Source of the DNA: Zoroaster sp. YZ-2022
Taxonomy: Eukaryota; Echinodermata; Asteroidea; Forcipulatida; Zoroasteridae
NCBI GenBank assembly: GCA_029582265.1
Contig: CM055837.1
Coordinates: forward strand, 12,475,926-12,539,925
DNA: 64,000 nucleotides
Reading direction: 5' to 3'
Positions within the stretch are counted from its first letter, which is position 1. Each line of letters begins with the position of its first letter. The notes beneath the pieces were generated by a model. That model was not told the origin of the DNA. It did not search any database and saw nothing but the letters and a program-made list of their open reading frames with translations. Shown here piece after piece: positions 11,929 to 22,700 of the stretch. The position numbers were made by a program, and so were the translations under genes.

Positions 11929-12002
11929 GAGGAATCTTGGCGCAATACAGTGGTGCTGGGTTTCGGTGCAGGAGACCTGGGTTCGAAACCCAGTGGCGAC
12001 AA
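11929..12002 (+). other. tRNA-like unit
   Basis: Perfect T arm at 11977-11993, box-A-like TGGCGCAATACAGTGG. Nearly identical to the 11495 unit. Confidence 0.5.
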
Positions 12003-12073
12003 TATTTTAGTTTTGAATGATTACGCAATCAAGATTTATTTAAGTAGTTTTGAATTCAACTCCAAATACCAAC

Positions 12074-12345
12074 AGGATAAATGGCGCAAGCCGTTAGTCC
12101 ACTGGTCTGTCAATTGCGGCAGTTCCAGGCTGGTACGTCCGGGTTCGAATCCTGCTCTGAAACACAGAGACATGGCAGCTGCTGGCTGCGGCAATGGCTT
12201 TGGGGACCGCCATGTCTTTCCCTGAAGGTTAGGAGCGTGGAGGAAATGTACGGACGGGGAGAAAAGGAGGGACCGGGAGGGTAGCGACCTCCCAGAAGGG
12301 TGCTAAGGTGATCACCATGCCGGGGTGTCACGGACTTTGAGTCAT
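12074..12345 (+). repeat. tRNA-like head joined to a GC-rich structured body
   Basis: The last unit differs from its neighbours. A longer tRNA-like head (ATGGCGCAAGCCGTTAGTCC with box B GGGTTCGAATCC near 12141) continues into about 190 bases that are GC-rich for this window and contain the inverted pair AGACATGGC/GCCATGTCT (about 12167-12175 and 12209-12217). The plan, tRNA head plus unrelated body, is that of a SINE. Frames in this stretch have no recognisable product. Confidence 0.4.
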
Positions 12346-12389
12346 CCTAATACCTGGTCGACACTCTGACTAACTCTCCGGACTTTTTT

Positions 12390-12393
12390 ACAA

Positions 12394-12424
<31 letters not shown>

Positions 12425-12470
12425 GTATATGTATATGTATATATATACGTATATATATATATATGTATAT
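12390..12470. repeat. (TA)n-rich microsatellite
   Basis: TA and TATG/TATA dinucleotide repeats directly abut the start of the roughly 303-bp satellite. Confidence 0.9.
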
Positions 12471-14821
12471 AGAACACATTTGTGGTAATTTGAGTCGCCT
12501 ATCTTTCCAACTTTTTAAGAAAATCAATATTTTTATGAAAAAAATATGGATAAATTTACGAAATTTTATACTAGTCCAAATAGGCTGTAACTCGGTGGCT
12601 GTATTCTGCAGACACAGTGGTTCATTCTGTGTAAATTTAAAGCGAATCGGAGACAATTTTTTTTCGAGGTGAAAAAAAACGACAATGCTTACCCCTTGTC
12701 GTTTTTTTCCAAATTTGGCCTAAAAATGACAATTTTTCAAAATGATTAATACTTGCTGGAGAGACGTAACAGAGTGCCTTGAACACATTTGTGGTAATTT
12801 GAGTCGCCTATCTTTCCAACTTTTTAAGAAAATCAATATTTTATGAACAAATATAGGTAAAATTTCAAAATTTTAAACTTGTCCAAACAGGCTGTAACTT
12901 GGTGGCTGTATTCTGCAGACACACTGGTTCATTCTGTGTAATTTTGAAGCGAATCGGAGACAATTTTTTTTCGAGGTGAAAAAAACGACAATGCTTACCC
13001 CTTTGTCGTTTTTTCCAAATTTGGCCTAAAAATGAAATTTTTTCAAAATGATTAATACTTGCTGGAGAGACGTAACAGAGTGCCTAGGACACATTTGTGG
13101 TAATTTGAGTCGCCTATCTTTCCAACTTTTTAAGAAAATCAATATTTTATGAACAAATATAGGTAAAATTTCAAAATTTTAAACTTGTCCAAACAGGCTG
13201 TAACTTGGTGGCTGTATTCTGCAGACACATTGGTTCATTCTGTGTAATTTTGAAGCAAATCGGAGACAATTTTATTCATAGGAAAAAAACGACAATGCTT
13301 ACCCTTTGTCGTTTTTTTCCAAATTATTTAAAATGACATTTTTTCAAAATGATCAATACTTGCTGGAGAGACGTAACAGAGTGCCTTGAACACATTTGTG
13401 GTAATTTGAGTCGCCTATCTTTTCCAACTTTTAAGAAAATCAATATTTTATGAACAAATATAGGTAAAATTTCAAAATTTTAAACTTGTCCAAACAGGCT
13501 GTAACTTGGTGGCTGTATTCTGCAGACACATTGGTTCATTCTGTGTAATTTTGAAGCGAATCGGAGACAATTTTTTTTCGAGGTGAAAAAAACGACAATG
13601 CTTACCCCTTGTCGTTTTTTCCAAATTTGGCATAAAAATGACAATTTTTCAAAATGATTAATACTTGCTGGAGAGACGTAACAGAGTGCCTTGAACACAT
13701 TTGTGGTAATTTGAGTCGCCTATCTTTCCAACTTTTTAAGAAAATCAATATTTTATGAACAAATATAGGTAAAATTTCAAAATTTTAAACTTGTCCAAAC
13801 AGGCTGTAACTTGGTGGCTGTATTCTGCAGACACATTGGTTCATTCTGTGTAATTTTGAAGCAAATCGGAGACAATTTTAATTCAAGGTGAAAAAAACGA
13901 CAATGCTTACCCCTTGTCGTTTTTTCCAAATTTGGCCTAAAAATGACATTTTTTCAAAATGATTAATACTTGCTGGAGAGACGTAACAGAGTGCCTTCAA
14001 CACATTTGTGGTAATTTGAGTCGCCTATCTTTCCAACTTTTTAAGAAAATCAATATTTTATGAACAAATATAGGTAAAATTTCAAAATTTTAAACTTGTC
14101 CAAACAGGCTGTAACTTGGTGGCTGTATTCTGCAGACACATTGGTTCATTCTGTGTAATTTTGAAGCGAATCGGAGACAATTTTTTTTCGAGGTGAAAAA
14201 AACGACAATATTACCCCTTGTCGTTTTTTCCAAATTTGGCATAAAAATGACAATTTTTCAAAATGATTAATACTTGCTGGAGAGACGTAACAGAGTGCCT
14301 TGAACACATTTGTGGTAATTTGAGTCGCCTATCTTTCCAACTTTTTAAGAAAATCAATATTTTATGAACAAATATAGGTAAAATTTCAAATTTTTAAACT
14401 TCTCCAAACAGGCTGTAACTTGGTGGCTGTATTCTGCAGACACATTGGTTCATTCGGTGTAAATTTGAAGCGAATCGGAGACTTTTTTTTCGAGGTGAAA
14501 AAAAACGACAATGCTTACCCCTTGTCGTTTTTTCCAAATTTGGCCAAAAAATTACATTTTTTCAAAATGATTAATACTTGCTGGAGAGACGTAACAGAGT
14601 GCCTTGAACACATTTGTGGTAATTTGAGTCGCCTATCTTTCCAACTGTTTAAGAAAATCAATATTTTATGAACAAATATAGGTAAAATTTCAAAATTTTA
14701 AACTTGTCCAAACAGGCTGTAACTTGGTGGCTGTATTCTGCAGACACACTGGTTCATTCTGTGTAATTTTGAAGCGAATCGGAGACAATTTTTTTTCGAG
14801 GTGAAAAAAACGACAATGCTT
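12471..14821 (+). repeat. ~303-bp satellite, nearly 8 tandem copies
   Basis: Each unit starts near GAACACATTTGTGGTAATTT and includes CAGGCTGTAACTTGGTGGCT and GATTAATACTTGCTGGAGAG. Unit starts fall near 12471, 12780, 13086, 13388, 13692, 13998, 14303 and 14605. The last copy stops within GAAAAAAACGACAATGCTT and runs straight into a different repeat. Each unit has an inverted pair, AAACGACAA and TTGTCGTTT, that could form a hairpin. Copies are highly similar, implying recent amplification or homogenisation. Confidence 0.95.
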
Positions 14822-15851
14822 CCCAGCAAACAATACGGAACTGGGCCATAACTGGCCCAGTACCGATTTTACAGTACTGCAGCAATGGGCCGGTGCCGGC
14901 AAACGGAACTGGCCCAGTTCTGGCTTGCACAGAGGCTTGGAACTGGCCCAGTTCATGTAGCCCTTACTCATCCGGTACCAAACCAGAACTGGCCCAGTAC
15001 CGTGCCGACACAAAATGCCCTAACCAAAACAGTACGAAACCGGTAATGGCCCAGTACTGGGCCAATACAGATTCCATTATTTGCCATTACTGGCCCAGTA
15101 CTGGCCCAGTACAGGGGCACCAGGATGCCATTACTCGCCCAGCGCCGGTAAATTGGCACTGGGCCAGTGCCGGCAAATGGAACTGGCCCAGTTCTGTCTT
15201 GCACAGAGGCTTGAACTGGCCCAGTTCATGTAGCCCCACTCATCCGGTACAAAACCAGAACTGGCCCAGTAACGTGCCGACACAAAATGCCCTAACCAAA
15301 ACAGTACGAAACCAGTACTGGGGGCCAGTATATAAACACTACTGGGTACCAGTACTGGCCCAGTACAGGGCCAATGGGGAATACTTTACTGAAACAGTAC
15401 AGAACCAGTACTGGTCCAGTAGATAAACACTACCGTACCAGCACTGGCCCAGTACAGGGGCCAGTGGGAAAAACCCTTACTAAACATTACAGAACCAGTA
15501 CTGGCCCAGTGCAGAAACATTACCGTACCAGTACTGGCCCAGATAAACACTACTGCACAGTACTGGCCCAGAACAGGGCCAATGGGGAAACCCTACTAAA
15601 ACAGTACAGAACCAGTACTGGTCCAGTAGAGAGAAACATTACCGTACCAGTACTGGCCCATCAGTACAGCGCCAATGGGGAAAACCCTTACTAAAACAGT
15701 ACAGAACCAGTACTGGCCCAGTAGATAAACACTACTGGTAGCCACCGGTACTGGCCCCGATGCAGGGGCCCAATGGGGAATGCCTTTACTAAATAAAGTA
15801 CCAGAACCAGTACTGGCCCAGTACAGAAACATTTACCATACTGGCCGGGGA
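14822..15851. repeat. Quasi-palindromic ACTGGCCCAGT minisatellite
   Basis: ACTGGCCCAGTACTGGCCCA-type words recur every 20-60 bases, mixed with AACAGTACAGAACCAGTACT, with a longer imperfect unit of about 290 bp at the left (14880 and 15170). Because the word is close to its own complement, the array could fold heavily. It reads as open in several frames (STGPV-type repeats) on both strands, which is an artefact. The assembly breaks in this array. Confidence 0.9.
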
Positions 15852-16351
15852 NNNNNNNNNNNNNNNNNNNNNNNNNNNNNNNNNNNNNNNNNNNNNNNNN
15901 NNNNNNNNNNNNNNNNNNNNNNNNNNNNNNNNNNNNNNNNNNNNNNNNNNNNNNNNNNNNNNNNNNNNNNNNNNNNNNNNNNNNNNNNNNNNNNNNNNNN
16001 NNNNNNNNNNNNNNNNNNNNNNNNNNNNNNNNNNNNNNNNNNNNNNNNNNNNNNNNNNNNNNNNNNNNNNNNNNNNNNNNNNNNNNNNNNNNNNNNNNNN
16101 NNNNNNNNNNNNNNNNNNNNNNNNNNNNNNNNNNNNNNNNNNNNNNNNNNNNNNNNNNNNNNNNNNNNNNNNNNNNNNNNNNNNNNNNNNNNNNNNNNNN
16201 NNNNNNNNNNNNNNNNNNNNNNNNNNNNNNNNNNNNNNNNNNNNNNNNNNNNNNNNNNNNNNNNNNNNNNNNNNNNNNNNNNNNNNNNNNNNNNNNNNNN
16301 NNNNNNNNNNNNNNNNNNNNNNNNNNNNNNNNNNNNNNNNNNNNNNNNNNN
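15852..16351. other. Assembly gap (500 N)
   Basis: Exactly 500 N, probably a fixed-size scaffold gap placed where the quasi-palindromic repeat could not be assembled. Confidence 1.
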
Positions 16352-16571
16352 CATTTCTTGGATTGGTTACAATTTACATGTAGGCTGATGATTCTAGATA
16401 CAGGATGCAGGAGGGCATACTCAACAATAACTATGAAGTTGTAATTTGGTTTTGAATCTGAAGTACATGTAATTTAATAAGTAAACTACTGATGGATGGT
16501 ATGGACACACACCTGATCCATCATTGTCTTTGGTTTTTAATGTTTACACATGTGTTTTTGTATTTTTACAG

Positions 16572-16598
16572 GCTTGTGTAATTTAGCGGTTGTTCAAC
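16572..16598 (+). other. CFAP298: CFAP298 5' UTR, 3' end, with upstream splice acceptor
   Basis: A good acceptor, TTTTTGTATTTTTACAG, ends at 16571, only 27 bases before the start codon. This suggests an untranslated first exon upstream, in 16352-16555, in the gap or beyond it. No promoter could be seen. Confidence 0.5.
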
Positions 16599-16737
16599 AT
16601 GGTGAAACTAAATGTAAAAAGTGGAGAGGAAAGTCAGTTCTTGTATGACACCACTGTCAAGACCCCAATTGAAGATCTTATTAAAGAATTAGTGCACATC
16701 TACAACGAAAGGCTCAAGATTAACAGATTATGTCAAG
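16599..16737 (+). CDS. CFAP298: CFAP298 coding exon 1
   Basis: Encodes residues 1-46, MVKLNVKSGEESQFL to NRLCQ, plus the first base of the next codon. The donor is CAAG|GTATTT. The frame stays open by chance into the intron as far as 16814. Confidence 0.95.
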
Positions 16738-19700
16738 GTATTTATCACCACTATAACAATATTATTTTGATTAAAAACAAAACTAATTATAAATTAACTG
16801 TCACAAGCTTTTAATAAAAAATTATCTGTTTGTTTTAGTTTAAATTTGATTTATTATTCCCTTAAACTTACCATGCTGAATGTAAAAGATTGCAACAAAT
16901 ATTCAAATCAGTTGGATCATGTTGAACACAGAACAAAAGATTTGTTCTTGCTGGATGGATCTTGTTGCACTCACAGGCTTCACACTTGGACAATGATGTA
17001 TGAAAATGGTATTTGATGGGTTAAGTTTAGGAGGGAGACAGAGAATGTTTAACTGTACAGGTATGTGTACATGTTTCTAACAAGTACAAAAGTTATCTTA
17101 TAAACGGAATGTTTTCAAAATGATAAAGGTTTGGTAAAACATACACGTATCTCCATCAATAGACAAAATAATAATGTCCAAAGTGATATACATGTACATG
17201 TACAGTACTGATCGAAATTAAGTGTCCTGAACGCGGTACCTAACGGTTTGATTTAACGCGTTAAGCGTTTCCTTTATTAATTGTTAATTCCATAGGGAGT
17301 CTTCATAACATCTAACGTGATAACCCTAATGCGATCTTAACACGTTAAAGGTCATATTAGCCGGAGTATTGGAGATAATACAACAGAGAACAAAGTGATC
17401 ATGATCTGGGGACAGCAACCGTCGCTCTGTTTTTGATATTCATTGGACTCGGGAAAATACTTTTGAAACTTAAAATTTCAAGAGATATTTAAAGCTGTGG
17501 CCAAAGTATAATCAAATGAGACTGCTACTATTGATGTAATAATTTCTTTTCTTATAATTCTTATTCATAAATCAAGGGATTATGCTCAGTATTTCAAGGC
17601 GAACAATGAAATAAATATGTTGAAGATAATAAAGTCGATGTACTAAGAACTAAAGAATTGTCGCCGTACAAAGAGATTTCTTATAACCAGCTATAGATAA
17701 AATGATGTCGGCTATAAAGAGACTGAAGTCGGTGTACAAAGGGCTAGTAAAGTCTGCACACACAAAGATATTTCTTAAAGTCGGCTACACAAAGAGAATT
17801 AAATCGGCATACAAAGATATTATTTTAGTTGACTACAATGAGAATTAAGACAACAGTATACAAAGGGTTAGAGAAATTTACTCCACTGATTTACTCCACT
17901 GACATCACTACATGTACGTCATGGCCTGCTAGTATAAAACATTAAAATGTCCTTAACGTGATAATCCGAATGCGTTAAAGACAGAGATTACGTGAGAGTC
18001 TGCGAGATCACGTCCCGGCCTGCTAGTAAAACATTGAGTTTGGGCTAGAGCTTGCAGACGATGGCGACCGGCCGAAGAACAATTATTTACAATGCATACA
18101 TGTATACGCACAACAAAACAGCTCAGCTCTGTCTCATGGTGATATTCATTAATTAGTTTTGTCTTGTCAGTATAATTTGAAGCTTTGCATGGAATGCATG
18201 GTGTGATGGATAATGATGACTTAAATTGCTGGTAACAACACCATGTGAAATAATCTATGAAGATGTAGACCTACATGTATGTGACCTTTGTCACTGTTAG
18301 TAAAAAAACAAATCAACAATTCTCGTGCTCTCTCATTTCATTATTATAACATACCTCTAGTGAATTGTTGTCCACAACTGATGTATTTGCTTGCCTTAAA
18401 ATTGTAATTTTAAGATTTAAAAATAAATGTGTTGGGATTACTTGGGAATCGGAAAATAGTATAAAAAAAAATATAGCAATGCATTAAGGATATAACCCAT
18501 GAAACCTACTAATCGTTAAGCTATTACATAATAATAATAATAATAATGATAATAATAATAATGTGGACTTATATGGCGCACGTACATGTATCCACCAAAC
18601 TGGTGCTCAAGGCGCATTATATTACCCCTGCTCATCAGGCTCATAAATCATTCCTGAAACCATCTCAGCTCCCTGGTGAGTATACAGCTCAATTGCTGCC
18701 ATTACAGCGCATATAGGGCTAATCACGCACAACAACCAACTCTGCCCTCACAGTTACCCATTTACCCCTGGGTGGAGAGAAGCAATTATGGTAAAGTGTC
18801 TTGCTCAAGGACACAAGCACCATGGTCGCGGTTGGGATTCGAACCTACATTCTGACGACTCAGCCATCAGAACACAAATCCGATGCACTAAACCGCTCGA
18901 CCATGGCACTCCATAATGTATATATGTACATAGTATATACTTTCATCAAACATTTATCATTATCTCATTTTCATGAATTGTTTTATTAAAACCGAATCAA
19001 CTTGAATTAAATTCGATAGCCGTCATGTATGTTATGTAAGTTATCTTGTTCTTTTTGTTTGCCCACTTAAATGTCTTTGTGGCCAACATAAAAAAATCAC
19101 CCATTGAAATATAAATCCGATTGCTGTAGCTCTTTTCTTTGTACAGCCGACATAAAGAAACCTTTGTTTTCTTATAGCTCGTTGTACACGATCGGCATAC
19201 ATCAACAGATCGGCAAATCGGTCAGTCACCGTCTGCAAGCCCTAGACCAAACCTAATGTTTTACACTACATGTAGCAGGCCATGATGTAGTGATGTCAGT
19301 GGAATAAATCTGTGGAGTAAATTTCTCTAACCCTTTGCATACTGTCGTCTTAATTCTCATTGTAGTCAACTAAAATAATATCTTTGTATGCCGATTTAAT
19401 TCTCTTTGTGTAGCCGACTTTAAGAAATCTCTTTGTGGGCCGACTTAGTTAAGTTGCTCTTTGTACACCGACTTCAGTCTCTTTATAGCCGACATCATTT
19501 TATCTATAGCTGGTTATAAGAAATCTCTTTGTACGGCGACAATTCTTTAGTTCTTTGTACATCGACTTTATTATCTTTAACATATTTATTTCATTGTTCG
19601 CCTTGAAATACTGAGCGTAATCCCTTGATTTATGAATAAGAATTATAAGAAAAGAAATTATTACATCAATAGTAGCAGTCTCATTTTATTATACTTTGGC

Positions 19701-22700
19701 CACAGCTTTAAATATCTCTTGAAATTTTAAGTTTCTCTTGAAAGTATTTTCCCGAGTCCAATGAATATCAAAAACAGAGCGACGGTTGCTGTCCCCAGAT
19801 TGTGATCACTTTGTTCTCTGTTGTATTATCTCCAATACTCCGGCTAATATGACCTTTAACGCGTTAAGATCGCATTAGGGTTATCGCGTTAGACGTTATG
19901 AAGACTCCCTATGGAATTAACAATTATTAATAAATGAAACGCTTAACGCGTTACACATGTAAATCGTTAGGTACCGCGTTCAGGACACTTAATTTCTATC
20001 AGTACTGTATTATGTGTGAATCAGGGTTTTCTGATACTTAAATACTTAATTAAAGTCATTTTAAATGCGAACCAGAAATGTTTCTGGCCACAGTAATAGC
20101 CACAGGGGTGTCTGGGTGTCTTCTTGGACACCCTGTTTCAGTTTTGGACACCCTATTTCATCTGATATTTACATGTAAAAATATTATAAGTGAACAATTT
20201 GGACACCCTGTTTTGATATTTACAGTAAATTTGGACATCCTATTTCTAAATCCTGGCTAACACCTTGTTTCTGGCCGCATATAGTCTCACACTCACCTTA
20301 TGTGAATATCATGTCATTCCTGATGTTTATAAGTAGCTTGCTGATGTATCAAAGAGTGAGGAGTTTTTCTACCTGAAAAATGTTTTTTGACCACCATTTT
20401 GTTGAAAAGTTTGTTTATCCCTAACTCCCTAGACAACGAAGGCAGTTGGAGGATTTTGAAGGATTTTTATTGTTCAGTAACAATGCTTAGGGAGTTAGGG
20501 TTATTGGATGACAACCTTGTCTTCAGGATCTACATGTACAATTTTGGAATCGTTGCTGCTTGAGAAAAATTCTACCTGAAACATGGTTTTGTTCAAAAAA
20601 TTGGATCATACACATGCTTTTCCTTGAGGTCTGTACCTCGTTTTGGGATCAATACTGCTCAAAAGTATTGGGGAAGAGGTTGATCATTGGCAATCTACAA
20701 ACGTCATGATAGAATGTTCTATTGGACTCAGTTTATGGAGCAAAGGCGCAATGGCAAATGAGTTACTTTACTAATTAAGGCGAGACACCAATAATCAAAG
20801 TAGCGTGCCCCTGCGAGCGCCCACTCGAGAACGACTCTTTTATTATGTAATTTCCGTGAGCTCCCGCTGGTGCACAGTCTTCCAGTTGCTAGTTGCATGA
20901 CAAAGAAAATGACTGAACAATGGGCACAAAAGGATGGTCACATAGTACAGTGACTGCACCAGCAGGTGACTGTGGTGGAACGAAGTCACCGAGCTTTAAT
21001 AGCCTTTGAAGTTGCGCAGCATGATTTTGCATGAAGTTGCTCAGCAGGACTTGGCTTGAAACTTGATACATGTACATCATCAGCAAGATAAGACCTGACA
21101 TAGCCTGGCCTACATAACATCATCAGCAAGATAAGACCTAACATAGCCTGGCCTACATTACATCATGCAAATAATACTGCGAATAATACCACCAAATGTA
21201 GACAAGAGGATGCCCAGGTAAATTGTGCTTGTTTCTGCGCCCCTGGATAAAACCTAGCTATGCCACTGGCATGTGATTGATTTTAGGGTCCCAATACAGT
21301 GGTCTCTTCCAAGGTGGTATTTGAAGATCAAACCCCTACCAGCCATTGTCCAAGGCCTAATTTTATGATACATCAAAGGTCGCTGCAGGCCGATTTTAAG
21401 TTTCTCTCCAGTTCACTGCATTGTCAATAAAATTCGGTAGCCCTGGAAAAAATATATGACAATCTGCAGTGTTGATGTTCGAGAGCTTTTATGGGGGTAT
21501 TTGACCAGGCCAACGGTAACCGTTGCTGAATTCTTAAATGAGCATACATGTACTTCTAAATTTTAGTCTATGCATTGATTGATAAACATCAGAACTGAAA
21601 TTAGCAGGTCCGATGTATTCTGCTTCTATAGATATAAGTTGGGATTCGGCTGGTAGCCTACTTTAACCCTAACTCCCTAGCCTTAATTACCAGGTACCTT
21701 CCTCAATCCTTCATAATCCTCCAAAATGTGTTTGTGCATGAAACTCACTGCCTCAATCCTTCATAATCCTCCAACTTGAGTTTATGCATGAAGCTCACTG
21801 CCTCAATCCTTCATAATCCTCCACTATCAAATGCACGACCCTCCTCAATCCTCCATAATCCTCCAATTGGTGATTTTCGAACGTGCCTCATTCCTCCAAA
21901 ATCCTCCAAATCCTCCGGAGGATACAAGATTATGTTTCTGTCAATCCTTCACAATCCTCCATAATCCTCCATAATCCTCCTCATTCCTCCTCATTCATGA
22001 TCATCCAAAGTAAATTTCCATTATGCCCTCAATCCTCCACAATCCTCCAGGATCTCTTTGAACCATGCTTCCTCAATCCTCCACAATCCTCCATTATCAA
22101 ATGCACGACCCTCCTCAATCCTCCATAATCCTCCAATTGGTGATTTTCGAACGTGCCTCATTCCTCCAAAATCCTCCAAATCCTCCAGAGGATACAAGAT
22201 TATGTTTCTGTCAATCCTTCACAATCCTCCATAATCGTCCTCATTCCTCCTCATTCATGATCATCCAAAGTAAATTTCCATTATGCCCTCAATCCTCCAC
22301 AATCCTCCAGGATCTCTTTGAACCATGCTTCCTCAATCCTCCACAATCCTCCACTATCAAATGCACGACCCTCCTCAATCCTCCATAATCCTCCAATTGG
22401 TGATTTTCGAACGTGCCTCATTCCTCCAAAATCCTCCAAATCCTCCGGAGGATACAAGATTATGTTTCTGTCAATCCTTCACAATCCTCCATAATCCTCC
22501 ATAATCCTCCTCATTCCTCCTCATTCATGATCATCCAAAGTAAATTTCCATTATGCCCTCAATCCTCCACAATCCTCCAGGATCTCTTTGAACCATGCTT
22601 CCTCAATCCTCCACAATCCTCCACTATCAAATGCACGACCCTCCTCAATCCTCCATAATCCTCCAATTGGTGATTGTCGAACGTGCCTCATTCCTCCAAA

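Larger units (their letters stand above)
10870..12165 (+). repeat. Tandem array of tRNA-like units (~146-bp period)
   Basis: At least seven units each carry a box-A-like TGGCGCAATCCAGTGG and a box-B-like GGTTCGAAACC. In the best units the T arm is perfect: CTGGG, 7-base loop TTCGAAA, CCCAG (11175-11191, 11542-11558, 11977-11993). T arms or box B lie near 10885, 11175, 11396, 11542, 11688, 11831, 11977 and 12139; the central ones are 143-146 bases apart. Each body is followed by TTTT tracts, possible Pol III terminators, and a conserved spacer, GATTACGCAATC then TTTATTTATAAGTAGTATT. The acceptor ends do not pair well, so these look like tRNA-derived repeats or tRNA pseudogenes rather than working tRNAs. 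Confidence 0.7.
17203..20007. mobile_element. Foldback element with ~800-bp inverted repeats, Tc1/mariner-like ends
   Basis: The ends are CAGTACTGATCGAAATTAAG and its near-perfect complement, flanked by TA on each side (17201-17202, 20008-20009), as for Tc1/mariner insertions. The arms run from 17203 to about 18075 and from about 19205 to 20007. Each arm carries degenerate subrepeats with GTCGGCTATAAAGAG-like words (ACAAAGAGATT, CGGCATACAAAGAT). The middle, about 18080-19200, holds a SINE insertion and no transposase. It sits in CFAP298 intron 1 and could form a very long hairpin in the pre-mRNA. Confidence 0.8.

Noticed and set aside
11495..12002. Functional tRNA genes
   Set aside because: T arms are good, but the acceptor stem does not pair and the anticodon region is not consistent between units.
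14893..15832. Frames with STGPV-type repeats on both strands
   Set aside because: Products of the ACTGGCCCAGT repeat, near-symmetrical on both strands.
16590..16598. Upstream start for CFAP298 (extra three residues)
   Set aside because: The codon at 16590 is TTG, not ATG; the family N terminus fits the ATG at 16599.
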